Shown: positions 49,917 through 60,215 of the stretch, one piece after another
How the letters are laid out: each line of letters starts with the position of its first letter
Position numbering within the stretch: position 1 is the stretch's first letter
From: CBDFHF01 sp965247565
GTDB lineage: Bacteria; Pseudomonadota; Gammaproteobacteria; Methylococcales; Methylomonadaceae
DNA length: 64,000 bases
Assembly (NCBI GenBank): GCA_965247565.1
Contig: CBDFHF010000003.1
Location: 186,001 to 250,000, forward strand
Direction of reading: 5' to 3'
The notes under the pieces: generated by a model
Told to the model about the DNA's origin: nothing
Databases searched by the model: none
The model's input: only the letters and a program-made list of their open reading frames with translations
Program-made: the position numbers and the translations under genes

Positions 49917-50789
49917 TCAGGATTTCAGTTGGCGTCCAGTTCCCACAAAAGCATGTTTTCGGTGTGGGTAACGGTGTAGGACTTTGGCAACATAGTTTTG
50001 CGTTTCTTTGTAAGGCGGGACGCCTTTGTACTTGTCGACCGCACCTTCGCCAGCATTATATGCCGCGGCGACCAACTCAATTTCACCATCATAACGATCC
50101 AGCAACCAACGCAGATAGCGCACGCCGCCTTTGACATTTTGACTGGCATCAAATGCGTCTTTCACATTAAATCGTTCCGCAGTTGCCGGAATCAGTTGCA
50201 TTAAACCCATAGCATTAGCACTGGATCTTGCTGTCGACTGGAAAGCAGATTCGACACTGACTATAGACAACGCTAGTTGTGGGTCGACATGATGCCAACT
50301 GGCTATTTTCTTGACCATATCGATTAACCAACGCTGATTTTTTGGCAAAGCGGACAGAATATCTTGCAGGGATTTGCCCCGAAAACCCTGAATCGCTGAA
50401 GCATTGATATGATGACCACGCGGAGGTTTGACATTCGTCAACACGCATTCCGGCATTTTATCAGCGCTGTAATGGATGGTTTCCAGCATATTAGCGGCTT
50501 GCTGATGACCTTGTTGCGCGGCGATGGCGAGTAAAGAAGCCGCTACTTCCCGATCTTCTGGAACACCTTGGCCAAAGGCAAATAGCATGGCTAATCGATA
50601 TTGTGCTTCAATCGAACCATTACGTGCACCCTGACAATAAAGATTTGCCGCTTGCCATGGATTAATGCGCTCCAGCTTGCTTGCTTTACGTAACAAAACC
50701 AGTTGCTGTGGTGGTTCGGCACCTAATTCAGCAGCTTGAGCGGCTAGATTTGCAAGCAGTAAAAACGATAAGGCAAGGACACGAAACAT
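49917..50789 (-). CDS. Lytic transglycosylase with Sel1 repeats
   Basis: A protein of about 290 residues: signal peptide (to about 20, AQA), Sel1-like helical repeats (EAQYRLAMLFAFGQGVPEDREVA and following, about 55-110), and a C-terminal SLT domain (about 165-280) with catalytic Glu in IVSVESAFQ, then NAMGLMQLIP and AAYNAGEGAV. It cleaves glycan strands in the periplasm. It ends convergent to the YhiN gene and lies about 75 bases downstream of pilU on the same strand, although a shared function is only suggestive. Confidence 0.9.
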   Translation of the reverse strand: MFRVLALSFLLLANLAAQAAELGAEPPQQLVLLRKASKLERINPWQAANLYCQGARNGSIEAQYRLAMLFAFGQGVPEDREVAASLLAIAAQQGHQQAANMLETIHYSADKMPECVLTNVKPPRGHHINASAIQGFRGKSLQDILSALPKNQRWLIDMVKKIASWHHVDPQLALSIVSVESAFQSTARSSANAMGLMQLIPATAERFNVKDAFDASQNVKGGVRYLRWLLDRYDGEIELVAAAYNAGEGAVDKYKGVPPYKETQNYVAKVLHRYPHRKHAFVGTGRQLKS

Positions 50790-50863
50790 TTTACATCTCT
50801 GCAAACAGTTGGAATCAGCCTCCTTATAAAGGACATTACTGCCCGTGTCCAGTTAGTACACTA

Positions 50864-51994
50864 TTAAAGCGAACCTCTATCCTCGTCAGTTTCTGAGAGT
50901 AACAAGTCTGTTTCGTTTAAACCACTCATGTGATCGGCACCCAACTTAATCATCAGACGTACTTCGTTTTTAGAATCGGCTGAATTTAAGGCGTCTTCAT
51001 AGCTAATCTTGCCTGCCATAAACAAATCATAAAGTGCCTGATCAAAAGTTTGCATGCCAGCTTCACGGGAAGCTTTCATAAGCTCTTTGATTTTATTAAT
51101 TTCGCCCTTACGAATATAATCCTTAGCCAACGGCGTGTTGAGCAATATTTCGATAGCTGGGTAACGACCTTTGCCGTCAACTCGCTTAATCAACTGTTGC
51201 GCCACAATGCCTTTTAAACTTAACGATAAATCCATAAGCACTTGCGTATGCATTTCATCGGGGAAAAAATGCAATATGCGGTCAAGTGCCTGATTGGCGT
51301 TGTTAGCATGTAAGGTTGACAGACATAAATGACCTGTTTCCGCAAACGTAATCGCATGCTGCATGGTTTCCCGGGTTCTGATTTCGCCAATCAGAATGAC
51401 ATCCGGTGCCTGACGCAGGGCATTTTTTAAAGCAACTTCGTAAGATTCGGTATCAATGCCGACTTCGCGCTGCGTGACAATACAGCCTTCATGCTGATGC
51501 TGGTATTCAATCGGATCTTCAATAGTAATGATATGACCGCTGCTATTTTGATTGCGGTGCTTAATTAAGGATGCCAAAGAAGTCGATTTACCGGTTCCGG
51601 TAGCGCCGACGAAGATCACCAGTCCGCGCTTTTCCATAATCAGCTCTCTGAGTACGGGCGGCAGATGGATTTCGTCGGTTCCAGGAATTAAATTCTCTAT
51701 ACGCCGTAATACCATACCGGCTGTATCACGCTGAATAAACGCACTAACCCGAAATCGGCCCAACGCCGCTACACCGATCGCAAACTGACACTCCTTGGTA
51801 TTTTCAAACTCACTCCTTTGGCGTTGATCCATCACCCCAGTAACAATGCTTAGCGCCTGCTCTGCGGTTAGCGCTGTTTTTGATACTTCGTGTAAAACAC
51901 CATCAATTTTTATAGTGGGTGCGCGGCCAGCGGTTATAAATAAATCCGATGCCCGCTTTTGCACCATCAAGGTTAGTAACGCAGTAAAATCCAC
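50864..51994 (-). CDS. pilU: Type IV pilus retraction ATPase PilU
   Basis: A 376-residue hexameric ATPase of the PilT/GspE group. Walker A GATGTGKST is near residue 135, the Asp box ITIEDPIEYQH and the Walker B ILIGEIRTRETM follow, then the His box TGHLCLSTLHANNA. The C-terminal extension (about 345-376, acidic) is typical of PilU compared with PilT. It works with PilT to retract pili against load. It starts 9 bases after the pilT stop. Confidence 0.95.
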   Translation of the reverse strand: MDFTALLTLMVQKRASDLFITAGRAPTIKIDGVLHEVSKTALTAEQALSIVTGVMDQRQRSEFENTKECQFAIGVAALGRFRVSAFIQRDTAGMVLRRIENLIPGTDEIHLPPVLRELIMEKRGLVIFVGATGTGKSTSLASLIKHRNQNSSGHIITIEDPIEYQHQHEGCIVTQREVGIDTESYEVALKNALRQAPDVILIGEIRTRETMQHAITFAETGHLCLSTLHANNANQALDRILHFFPDEMHTQVLMDLSLSLKGIVAQQLIKRVDGKGRYPAIEILLNTPLAKDYIRKGEINKIKELMKASREAGMQTFDQALYDLFMAGKISYEDALNSADSKNEVRLMIKLGADHMSGLNETDLLLSETDEDRGSL

Positions 51995-52003
51995 AGCTCT
52001 CTC

Positions 52004-53041
52004 CTAACGGAACATATCTTTATTAACCGCTTTAACCATAGCGACTTTTGCCGTAATTGCACCTTTGTCTACCAATTCTTTTAAGTTTTGATCGAGCGTT
52101 TGCATACCTTCTTTGCGCCCAGTTTGGATGGCCGAATACATTTGCGCCACCTTAGCTTCCCTAATCAAGTTTTTAATAGCCGAAGTCCCTACCATGATTT
52201 CATGCGCAGCAATTCGACCGCCACCGGTTTTCTTTAACAAAGTTTGTGAAATAACCGCTTGCAAAGATTCCGATAACATGGCGCGAATCATGTCTTTTTC
52301 TGCAGCAGGGAAAACGTCAATGATACGGTCGATGGTTTTAGCAGCAGAGGTCGTATGCAAAGTACCAAACACTAAATGCCCGGTTTCAGCGGCAGTCAGC
52401 GCCAGACGAATGGTTTCCAGATCGCGCATTTCACCCACCAGAATAATATCTGGATCTTCCCGTAACGCAGAACGTAACGCTTCATTAAATCCATGCGTGT
52501 CGCGATGTACCTCACGCTGGTTGATTAAACATTTTTGGCTCTCATGAACAAATTCGATCGGGTCTTCCACAGTCAGGATGTGCGCATAATCATTGGTATT
52601 GATGTGATTAATCATGGCCGCTAATGTGGTTGACTTTCCTGAACCGGTCGGCCCAGTAACCAATACCAAGCCGCGCGGTTTTTTACACAACTCTTCAAAA
52701 AATTTAGGCGCGTTTAAATCTTCCAAGCTTAAGACTTTAGACGGAATTGTTCTAAAAACACCCGCCGCGCCACGATCTTGATTAAAAGCATTCACACGAA
52801 ATCTGGCCACGCCGGGCAATTCAAAAGAGAAGTCAGTTTCCAGAAACTCCTCATAATCACGGCGTTGCTTATCGTTCATAATGTCATAAATCAACGCATG
52901 CACTTCTTTATGATTTAACGCCGGAATATTAATGCGTCGAATATCGCCGTCCACCCGAATCATAGGCGGTAAGCCAGCCGATAAATGTAAATCCGACGCC
53001 TTATTTTTAACTGAAAAAGCCAATAATTCGGCAATATCCAT
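52004..53041 (-). CDS. pilT: Type IV pilus retraction ATPase PilT
   Basis: A 345-residue retraction motor with Walker A GPTGSGKSTT near residue 130, VEDPIEFVHES, ILVGEMRDLETI and the PilT hallmark SAIKNLIREAK (AIRNLIRE motif) near 280. It drives pilus retraction for twitching and DNA uptake. First gene of the pilT-pilU unit, divergent from the yggS-like gene, an arrangement common in gammaproteobacteria. Confidence 0.97.
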   Translation of the reverse strand: MDIAELLAFSVKNKASDLHLSAGLPPMIRVDGDIRRINIPALNHKEVHALIYDIMNDKQRRDYEEFLETDFSFELPGVARFRVNAFNQDRGAAGVFRTIPSKVLSLEDLNAPKFFEELCKKPRGLVLVTGPTGSGKSTTLAAMINHINTNDYAHILTVEDPIEFVHESQKCLINQREVHRDTHGFNEALRSALREDPDIILVGEMRDLETIRLALTAAETGHLVFGTLHTTSAAKTIDRIIDVFPAAEKDMIRAMLSESLQAVISQTLLKKTGGGRIAAHEIMVGTSAIKNLIREAKVAQMYSAIQTGRKEGMQTLDQNLKELVDKGAITAKVAMVKAVNKDMFR

Positions 53042-53158
53042 AACACCCTCTTATTTTGATTAGAAATAGCAAAAAACCATAACTATACGATAGTTCAAGT
53101 CTTTGCTTTTTAGAAGCGCTGTTGTCTAATACCTGTGACCCAAGCAGAAAATTTATTT

Positions 53159-53836
53159 ATGACCACTCTATCTGACCGACGCACGCGCATTCTTGCACAA
53201 ATCAACCAAGCTGCCCTGGTCTATCAACGAAATCCCCAATCCATCCTATTATTAGCGGTCAGCAAAACCAAACCTGCGTCAGCCATTGCGGAACTCTACC
53301 GATCCGGACAACGGCATTATGGCGAAAACTATGTACAGGAAGCGCTTGGCAAGCAACAACAACTGGGCGCATTTGATATTACCTGGCATTTTATCGGTCC
53401 GATTCAATCGAACAAAACCAAAGCCATCGCCAGCCATTTTAGTTGGGTACACAGTGTCGATAGTTTAAAAATTGCCACTCGACTGAGCGAACAACGACCA
53501 ACACACTTGCTACCATTAAACATTTGTTTACAGGTTAATATCAGTGCTGAAGCCAGCAAATCCGGTATCAGTCTTGAACAACTACCTCTACTGTGTGAAC
53601 AAGTTGCTAAACTGCCCAATATAAAACTGCGTGGGGTAATGGCAATACCAGAACCCGAGTCAGACTTTCAACGCCAACGACAACCGTATAGAGAACTTTA
53701 TCAAGCTGTTAAAAAGCTAAATCAGCCTGAGCTGGATACCTTTTCGTTTGGCATGAGTGGGGATTTAACCGCAGCAATTGCAGAAGGTTCAACAATCGTT
53801 AGAATCGGCACCGATTTATTTGGTGCGCGGAAATAA
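53159..53836 (+). CDS. YggS-family pyridoxal 5'-phosphate homeostasis protein
   Basis: A 225-residue PLP-binding protein of the YggS/PROSC family, single alanine-racemase-like barrel. The PLP lysine is in LLLAVSKTKPAS (near residue 35), HFIGPIQSNK and SFGMSGDLTAAI plus IRIGTDLFG form the phosphate-binding parts. It controls free PLP and keto-acid/amino-acid balance. ATG at 53159 is preferred; a GTG eight codons earlier is possible. proC, its frequent neighbour, is absent here. Confidence 0.93.
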   Translation: MTTLSDRRTRILAQINQAALVYQRNPQSILLLAVSKTKPASAIAELYRSGQRHYGENYVQEALGKQQQLGAFDITWHFIGPIQSNKTKAIASHFSWVHSVDSLKIATRLSEQRPTHLLPLNICLQVNISAEASKSGISLEQLPLLCEQVAKLPNIKLRGVMAIPEPESDFQRQRQPYRELYQAVKKLNQPELDTFSFGMSGDLTAAIAEGSTIVRIGTDLFGARK

Positions 53837-54256
53837 TTTACAGAAACGTAAAGTTCGGCAGGTTGTTAACGAAATACCAGACCGATCAAAGAAACCAACA
53901 TTCTGGCGTACCATAGGTCTTGTAGTAATCGCATAAATCAGTTTGGGCAGAAAATTAATTAGTCGTCGTTCGAGCAAGTTTTTCCGCCCAACATTTCGGT
54001 TTCATATTATTAATATGTATCGTCAACTATTCGGCATCAATCAATATGAATAACGCTGTAAGGTCAGGCGACAAATAAATGCCCGACTTTATTTCTCTCC
54101 AACCTGCGATATATTTGCCTACCGAACTTTCATAGAAAAGTGCATGATCAGCGTTTGTGCCCGACACGGCTATTGAGAAGCAGAGCATTGTCTGCCGGGG
54201 CTTTTGCCCTTACACTTAACGGTTTTTAGCCTTGCACCTTACAGAGTAATAATAAC
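53837..54256. other. Intergenic region upstream of secreted DUF11 protein
   Basis: About 420 bases with no gene that I can support. It has a short GGGGC-TTTT-GCCC hairpin around 54200 and must carry the promoter for the following gene. No clear riboswitch. Confidence 0.5.
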
Positions 54257-56128
54257 GTGAAACTGTTAAAGTCTTTAAACACCCACAATGAGTTATTACA
54301 ACTCACCTGTTCCGCGCCGGAAATACCAAACCGCAAACGACTTTTTGCCCATAGTATTCTGGCTTTAGTTAGCGGGTTTACATTTTCTAATATCACTCAG
54401 GCGGTAACTATTGCCAAATTAGCTGATTCATCTCAGTTCCCCAGTAGTCTGTCGTCGGAAGTGTCCTTGAATGGAGATACTGCAGTATTCCAGACACCTG
54501 CAGTCACAAGTTTTTACTCAGCTTTATACTCAATGAACATCAACACTGGCGTATCCTCAATAGTCAAGTTACTTGATTCCACGACACCAATTCCGCAAGG
54601 CATAGGAAATTTTGATGCCACTTACTTAACAGTTGCCTCTCATTTCACGGTAAGTAACGATAAAGTCTTCTTACATTACAATGGCGGTAATCAATCAGGT
54701 GTGTATTCGATTCCGGTTTCTGGCGGAGCCGTGACCATGCTCTTCAATCAAAGCTCCCAAAAACCCGACACCGCTTCCGGCACTTTTTTGGGCACATCTT
54801 TCCTGCCTCATAGCATAAAGGTAGATGGCAATTATGTTCTGGCGCAACAACCAGGTTACAAATTCGATACATCCACGGGGATACTCACTCGTATCTTCAA
54901 AAACGAAGGACCTGCTATATATGATCCCATCGTTGATGCAAATGGTAATGTCGCCACCTTTGTAGTAGAAAGTTTTGGAGACTCAAACAATCCAAATCAT
55001 CAATTTGCAATTGTTGCCACACCCTACAGCAATACCATTGATATCAATTACGGTACTTATTCGAAAAATTACGATTTATCCAATCCGAACGTAATTGTTT
55101 CAGGCAACACTATTGTCCCTGGAACAGCGTCAAATCCTAGAACATTTGAACCAACTCGCACGAACATACTTGGAATGTCATCTCCTTTCGGAAACCCAAA
55201 GATTGATGCGGGCACTGTGATTTTTTCAGGTGCGGCAAAACCAATCAGCGTTCCCGGCATTGACAATAAAGATCTTGATCTTTGGGGTTTGTATAGTACA
55301 ACCAGTAACCCAGGTGGCGAAGTAAAAAAACTGGCCGATACCCAAACTGCGATTCCAGAGGGAACGGGTAATTTCGATGCGAGCACATTTCAGTTGTCAA
55401 GTAGCTACCAAATTAGTGACGGCAATGTTGTGTTTTGGGGTTATGGTAAAGCTAACAATGTTAATCAGAGAACACGTGGACTTTATTTAAGCTCATTAAG
55501 TGGTGATAAGTTGACTAAAATCGTCGCAGATGGTGATACGTTAGTCGATGGAACAATCGCGAATTTTGAATACACGTATGATTTTTCATTATCTGGAAAC
55601 CATGTGTTATTTTATAACGCTGGTAGTTTTTACCTAGCCACACTTAATGATAATGGTGGAAGCGGGGGCAATACGGGCGGTAACGGAGGAGGAAATGGTG
55701 GTAATACAGGTGGAAACGGCGGCAATGGCGGCGGAACATCATCCGGCACCACGCCAATCATAGGCCAAACCGAATCCGCTGATCAGGTACAGGTAAACCA
55801 GCCATTCAGTTACACGGTTAGCTTCGCCAATTATGCGCCATCTGTCGCTACCAGCGTAAAACTCACCGACACCCTGCCGAAAAAAACCAAACTGGTATCA
55901 GCCGTGACCAGCCTGGGTAAAAAATGCAAAGGCAAAGCGCCAGTGGTGTGCAGCTTTGGCACCGTGGCATCCGGCGCCAATGTGTCTGCCACCATTACTG
56001 TCACCCGCAAGAAACCCGGACAGATAAAAAATTCAGCATTTATTACTTACAAAATACTGAAAACGGGTAGCAAGAAAAAGAAAAGCTATAAGCTGGTTGC
56101 GCCTAGCGAATCAACGACAGTGAATTAG
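54257..56128 (+). CDS. Large secreted protein with repeated beta domain, Gly-rich linker and DUF11 domain
   Basis: A 623-residue protein starting at GTG. After about 30 polar residues a signal-type hydrophobic stretch (HSILALVSGFTFS) ends near residue 50. The body has two related halves: LLDSTTPIPQGIGNFDATYL in the first and LADTQTAIPEGTGNFDAS in the second, suggesting a beta-propeller-like or duplicated fold. A pure Gly/Asn/Thr linker (about 470-495) follows, then a DUF11 domain (QVNQPFSYTVSFANYAP, LTDTLPKKTKLVS) and a Lys-rich tail. Probably cell-surface or matrix; no catalytic site seen. Its own ligand and anchoring are unknown. Confidence 0.75.
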   Translation: MKLLKSLNTHNELLQLTCSAPEIPNRKRLFAHSILALVSGFTFSNITQAVTIAKLADSSQFPSSLSSEVSLNGDTAVFQTPAVTSFYSALYSMNINTGVSSIVKLLDSTTPIPQGIGNFDATYLTVASHFTVSNDKVFLHYNGGNQSGVYSIPVSGGAVTMLFNQSSQKPDTASGTFLGTSFLPHSIKVDGNYVLAQQPGYKFDTSTGILTRIFKNEGPAIYDPIVDANGNVATFVVESFGDSNNPNHQFAIVATPYSNTIDINYGTYSKNYDLSNPNVIVSGNTIVPGTASNPRTFEPTRTNILGMSSPFGNPKIDAGTVIFSGAAKPISVPGIDNKDLDLWGLYSTTSNPGGEVKKLADTQTAIPEGTGNFDASTFQLSSSYQISDGNVVFWGYGKANNVNQRTRGLYLSSLSGDKLTKIVADGDTLVDGTIANFEYTYDFSLSGNHVLFYNAGSFYLATLNDNGGSGGNTGGNGGGNGGNTGGNGGNGGGTSSGTTPIIGQTESADQVQVNQPFSYTVSFANYAPSVATSVKLTDTLPKKTKLVSAVTSLGKKCKGKAPVVCSFGTVASGANVSATITVTRKKPGQIKNSAFITYKILKTGSKKKKSYKLVAPSESTTVN

Positions 56129-56308
56129 CCCGTTTAACTTGGCGCTGGATGGTGACTATTTTGCCCATACAGCGCGAGTTTGCTGTTGGTTAACGCTCAC
56201 CACGAACGGCTTTTCCTGTAAATTTGCGACTTAGGAAAATTATTTTTTGACGGAATCTTTTCAATAAGTTAGGTTCCATCGCTAAACTTTAGCAGCAGGA
56301 TTAATGTG

Positions 56309-57196
56309 ATGGAAAATCAAGACATAACAAGTTACACCCGCAAAGCCGCTTTTGGATTGGCAGCGCTGTTGCTGCTGATCTTTCTTGCCGGCACCTGGTT
56401 TACGGTGGATGCCACCGAGCGCGGCGTGGTATTGCGTATGGGCGCATTGTCGCATGTGGCTAAACCCGGTTTAGGGTTCAAACTGCCCATGATTGATACG
56501 GTTGAGAAAATCTCTATGCAAACCAATACCTTTCATTTAAAAATGAATTCGTATTCATCCGACCAACAATCAGCGGATGTGGATGTCAGTGTGACATTGC
56601 ATGTTTCACCGGAGCATGTGGATTCGCTTTATGAGCGCTTTCAAAGTTTGGATTCTTTGGTTAGAAGACTGATTGAGCCGGTCGTTAAGCAACAAGCTAA
56701 AATTATTTTTGGCCGATATACTGCCGTTAAAGCCATTCAAGAGCGCGCCGTTTTAAACAACGATGTCTTGACTGCGATTACCAGCGCGCTCAAGGGTGAA
56801 ACATCTGTGGTACTGGAAAGCATTCAACTGGAAGATATTAAATTTTCTGCTGCTTATGAAGAGTCCGTTGAGCAACGCATGCTGGCTGAAGTGGAGGTAT
56901 TAAAATTAAAACAAAATGCCGAGCGTGAAAAAGTACAGGCACAAATCAAAATAACCCAAGCGGAAGCTGATGCCGCTGCGGTGCGTGCCGCGGCGCAAGC
57001 AGAAGCTGACTCCATCCGGGTAAAAGGTGAAGCTGAAGCCGATGCCATTAAGGCCAGAGGTGCGGCGTTACGCGACAACCCCAATCTAATCGGCTTGGTA
57101 CAAGCCGAACGCTGGAATGGTGAATTGCCTAGCACCATGGTGCCTGGAGGCGCCATACCAATGATCAATATTTCGCCGAAAGCCAAACCAGAGTAG
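56309..57196 (+). CDS. Prohibitin-type SPFH membrane protein
   Basis: A 295-residue protein: one N-terminal membrane helix (about 13-30), an SPFH domain (TERGVVLRMGALSHVAKPGLGFKLP; IFGRYTAVKAIQERAVLNNDV) and a long Ala/Glu coiled coil (about 195-255), ending with VQAERWNGELPSTMVPGG, the usual prohibitin tail. Relatives such as HflC and bacterial prohibitins scaffold membrane proteins and proteases. The start is ATG at 56309; the overlapping GTG at 56306 is equally close to AGGA at 56297. Not adjacent to hflK, so I give no symbol. Confidence 0.88.
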   Translation: MENQDITSYTRKAAFGLAALLLLIFLAGTWFTVDATERGVVLRMGALSHVAKPGLGFKLPMIDTVEKISMQTNTFHLKMNSYSSDQQSADVDVSVTLHVSPEHVDSLYERFQSLDSLVRRLIEPVVKQQAKIIFGRYTAVKAIQERAVLNNDVLTAITSALKGETSVVLESIQLEDIKFSAAYEESVEQRMLAEVEVLKLKQNAEREKVQAQIKITQAEADAAAVRAAAQAEADSIRVKGEAEADAIKARGAALRDNPNLIGLVQAERWNGELPSTMVPGGAIPMINISPKAKPE

Positions 57197-57241
57197 TCAT
57201 TCTTAATTCTGCGCTACGGCTGAGGATAATTGGGCTTATTC

Positions 57242-57640
57242 TCAGTTTAAAGTACGATGCCCTCGTCCTCTCATGCAACTGGAGTACGCTCTTTTGAATT
57301 GTTCTTCGGCGCTAAAGCCTTGCCTAGCGCCACCGCCAAGCCCGCCTGCCGCTGCGCCTATGGCCGCACCTGATGCTGGATTACCTCCGAACGCCCCAAC
57401 TACTGCGCCAGTGGCTGCACCTAACAAAGCACCAGTGCCCGCGCCGATGGCAACTTCTTTGCCGACACCGTTTGAGGCTTGTTGAGCCAACTGTTTACAT
57501 TCTGATATATCTTGATTAATCCGGTAAGCATTGGGGTCATTGTACGGGTCAACTGTTGGTGTCCAGCCGCCTTGGCTATAGCAAGCTGACAACAATAAGC
57601 TGCTAGTAATAACGATGGTAATTGTTGTTAATCTATACAT
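57242..57640 (-). CDS. Glycine-zipper lipoprotein
   Basis: A 132-residue protein with a lipoprotein signal (LLLSAC lipobox, Cys20) and a glycine zipper (GAGTGALLGAATGAVVGAFGG and GAAIGAAAGGLGGG, about 67-105), which spans or inserts into membrane as two helices, followed by a Cys-containing amphipathic end (FKRAYSSCMRGRGH). Resembles the YMGG-like/SlyB group. Outer-membrane stress or integrity role inferred from the family type only. Same strand as the permease upstream. Confidence 0.88.
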   Translation of the reverse strand: MYRLTTITIVITSSLLLSACYSQGGWTPTVDPYNDPNAYRINQDISECKQLAQQASNGVGKEVAIGAGTGALLGAATGAVVGAFGGNPASGAAIGAAAGGLGGGARQGFSAEEQFKRAYSSCMRGRGHRTLN

Positions 57641-57731
57641 TTTTTAGGTTCTCCAGAAAATACTGCCGGTATGAGTGTGGGCGTGTATGAATGAATTTTT
57701 AGTGAATGCTTAATAAAATGGCTCTGCGCCA

Positions 57732-60215
57732 TTACATCTGCCTTAAGATTTGTAATGGCGATTGGTTTAGCACAGATCTCAGCCCCCAAAAGCCGGCTAA
57801 GCCAACACAGAACGCACCAGTTAACGGAGTGAGCAGCCACAAATAATAGGTGGGGTTGTAATCCATGTGCATGACTTGGGTGTACAACGCATAGATGATA
57901 GCTTCCGCCATGACGATGGCCAGTAGACCGGAAATTAAACCCAACAGACTAAATTCAATCACATGCGTAGCCGTCAAGAATGATCGGTTGGCTCCCAATG
58001 TGCGCATCAGCGCACTTTCATGAATGCGGGCATCTAATGTGGCATAGACGGCGGCAAATAAAACCATAAACCCCGCTAACAGAGCAAAATACAGCAGATA
58101 GTTAATAGCCAATGTTAACTGGGTAAGGATAGTTTTAAATTGCTGCAAGATTAAATCGACTTCTAAAACCGTAGTGCTGGGGAATTTTTTTACTAATGTG
58201 TTCAACACGTTTTTTTGTGTGTCAGGCAAATAAAAGCTAGTGATAAACGTGCTTGGGTAGGTATCTAATGTGCCGGGTGAAAAAACCATGTAAAAATTTG
58301 GCTTCATGGTATCCCATTGCAACGCGCGAATGCTGGTTACCTTCGCTTTGATTTGTTCGCTACCAATAGTGAAGGTTAGCTGATCGTTCAGCTTGATTTT
58401 AAGACTATCCGCTAATTTCTGTTCCACAGATACCAAACCGGTTGTAGTTGTATTCCACCAGCTGCCTGCTGTTATTTTGTTCTCTTCCGGTAGATTTTGT
58501 GTCCAGGTTAGGCTGAGTTCTCTGTGCGTGGCATTTTCCCCTTGAGAATCTTTGCTGACGACTTTTTGTACGGGTACGCTGTTAATTTCCACGAGTCGTC
58601 CGCGAACAACCGGGTAAAACTGACTACCCTGAATGTGGTTCTGTTGTAATTCTTTTTTAAAATCGGCTTGTTGTTCCGGAAAAATGTTTAATGCGAAATG
58701 ATTCGGCGCATTATCAGGCAATTGCTTTTGCCAGTTATCAAGCAAATCGTTACGCACCGTAAAGCTTAAAATCATCGCGACCAAAGTGATGCTGAAAGCC
58801 AATATTTGACTGACGCTGGCTCGACGATTCCTCAGCAAGCCTTGCAGCGCAAATCGCCAGCTTAAACCTAAATGCGGCAACAATCGCTGCGAAAGTATCA
58901 GCGAACCATAAACCAGTAAGCCTAGAACAAGTAAAGCGCCTAAACCAACGCCGATAATGGTGGCAGTCATCTCAAGATCATCGGTGTATCGCCAGACTAA
59001 GATACTGATAATGCTCATGGCTAAGCCATAAACCAACCAAGCGCTGGTCGGTAAGGGTTCCAGTTCTCGGCGCAATACTCGAAGCGGGGAAACTTGCTTC
59101 AGGCGAAGTAAAGGCGGCAGAGCAAAGCCCAATAACACCGCCATGCCAATAATAAAACCAAACGAAAGCGCTAAAAATCCTGGCTGTGCGACTTGTTGTG
59201 GTAATAAATCTTTAAGTAGCAGAAACAATCCTTGTTGCGCAAACCAGCCTAATAAGCAACCAACGCTACTGGCTAGCAAACCCAAAATAAAAAATTGACT
59301 GCTATACAACCAAAGAATCTCATTTTGTTTGCAACCTAAACATCGCAAAATGGCAGTAGCGTTAAAGTGCCGTTCTGTATAACGCCGGGTTGCCATAGCA
59401 ATTGCTACGCCGGCTATTAAAATGACCACAATGCTCGATAATCCTAAATAACGTTCCGCACGCTCTAGTGCCGAACCCAATTCCGGGCGATCCTCGTGTA
59501 TGTCCATAATTCGCTGAGAAGGGTTCAGCTGTGGTTTTAGCCAACGTTTAAATTCGGTTAATGTGGACATTTCACCATTGAATTGATAGAAATAATGCAC
59601 ATGACTGCCTGGTTGGAGAATGCCGGTAGCTTGTAAATCTGCGGCATTAATCATTACTCGGGGTGAAAAACTATAAAAATTGCCACGCTTGTCGGGCTCA
59701 TAAGTAATGATTTTGTTAACGGTCAGTTTTTTTTCACCCACCTGTAATTGATCACCTAGCTTTATCTTAAGTGCCGATAAAACGCGTTTATCCACCCAGA
59801 CAGAACCTGATTCGGGCCCTTGGTGGGTAATCGTTTCATTGGCATAATCTGAGAGAGTAGTTTTTAAATATCCGCGCAATGGATACGCGTCACTCACTGA
59901 TTTAATACCCGCTAATAATAGCTCTTCATGCTCCACGAGCACGCTGGAAAACTCAGCTGTTTGCGCTTGTGCCAGATTTAGCTGGCTAGCTTTGCTCAGC
60001 CACTCGGAGGGGATGGTACTCGAGCTTTCTACGACCATATCGGCAGCCAAAAACTCGGCCGCTTGCGTAGTCATGGTGCGTTGTAGACGGTCAGCAAATA
60101 TGGCAATTGCAGTCGAACTAGTGACGGCTATTATCAAAGCCAGCACCAAAATGGTTAATTCGCCGGAGCGGCTATCACGCCATAGCAGGCGTAAAGCCAA
60201 GTTAAAACGATTCAT
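57732..60215 (-). CDS. ABC transporter permease YbbP (FtsX family)
   Basis: An 827-residue permease with two FtsX/MacB-type domains, long periplasmic loops and about eight membrane helices, including VLALIIAVTSSTAIAIFADRL at the start and CVGLAGFWGLRSVLNQSPLQILR at the end. ATG at 60215 overlaps the stop of the ATPase gene by four bases (ATGA). Together with the ATPase it forms YbbAP, diverging from tesA as in E. coli. Suggested role is lipid or lipid-conjugate handling linked to TesA; not shown by the sequence itself. Confidence 0.92.
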   Translation of the reverse strand: MNRFNLALRLLWRDSRSGELTILVLALIIAVTSSTAIAIFADRLQRTMTTQAAEFLAADMVVESSSTIPSEWLSKASQLNLAQAQTAEFSSVLVEHEELLLAGIKSVSDAYPLRGYLKTTLSDYANETITHQGPESGSVWVDKRVLSALKIKLGDQLQVGEKKLTVNKIITYEPDKRGNFYSFSPRVMINAADLQATGILQPGSHVHYFYQFNGEMSTLTEFKRWLKPQLNPSQRIMDIHEDRPELGSALERAERYLGLSSIVVILIAGVAIAMATRRYTERHFNATAILRCLGCKQNEILWLYSSQFFILGLLASSVGCLLGWFAQQGLFLLLKDLLPQQVAQPGFLALSFGFIIGMAVLLGFALPPLLRLKQVSPLRVLRRELEPLPTSAWLVYGLAMSIISILVWRYTDDLEMTATIIGVGLGALLVLGLLVYGSLILSQRLLPHLGLSWRFALQGLLRNRRASVSQILAFSITLVAMILSFTVRNDLLDNWQKQLPDNAPNHFALNIFPEQQADFKKELQQNHIQGSQFYPVVRGRLVEINSVPVQKVVSKDSQGENATHRELSLTWTQNLPEENKITAGSWWNTTTTGLVSVEQKLADSLKIKLNDQLTFTIGSEQIKAKVTSIRALQWDTMKPNFYMVFSPGTLDTYPSTFITSFYLPDTQKNVLNTLVKKFPSTTVLEVDLILQQFKTILTQLTLAINYLLYFALLAGFMVLFAAVYATLDARIHESALMRTLGANRSFLTATHVIEFSLLGLISGLLAIVMAEAIIYALYTQVMHMDYNPTYYLWLLTPLTGAFCVGLAGFWGLRSVLNQSPLQILRQM

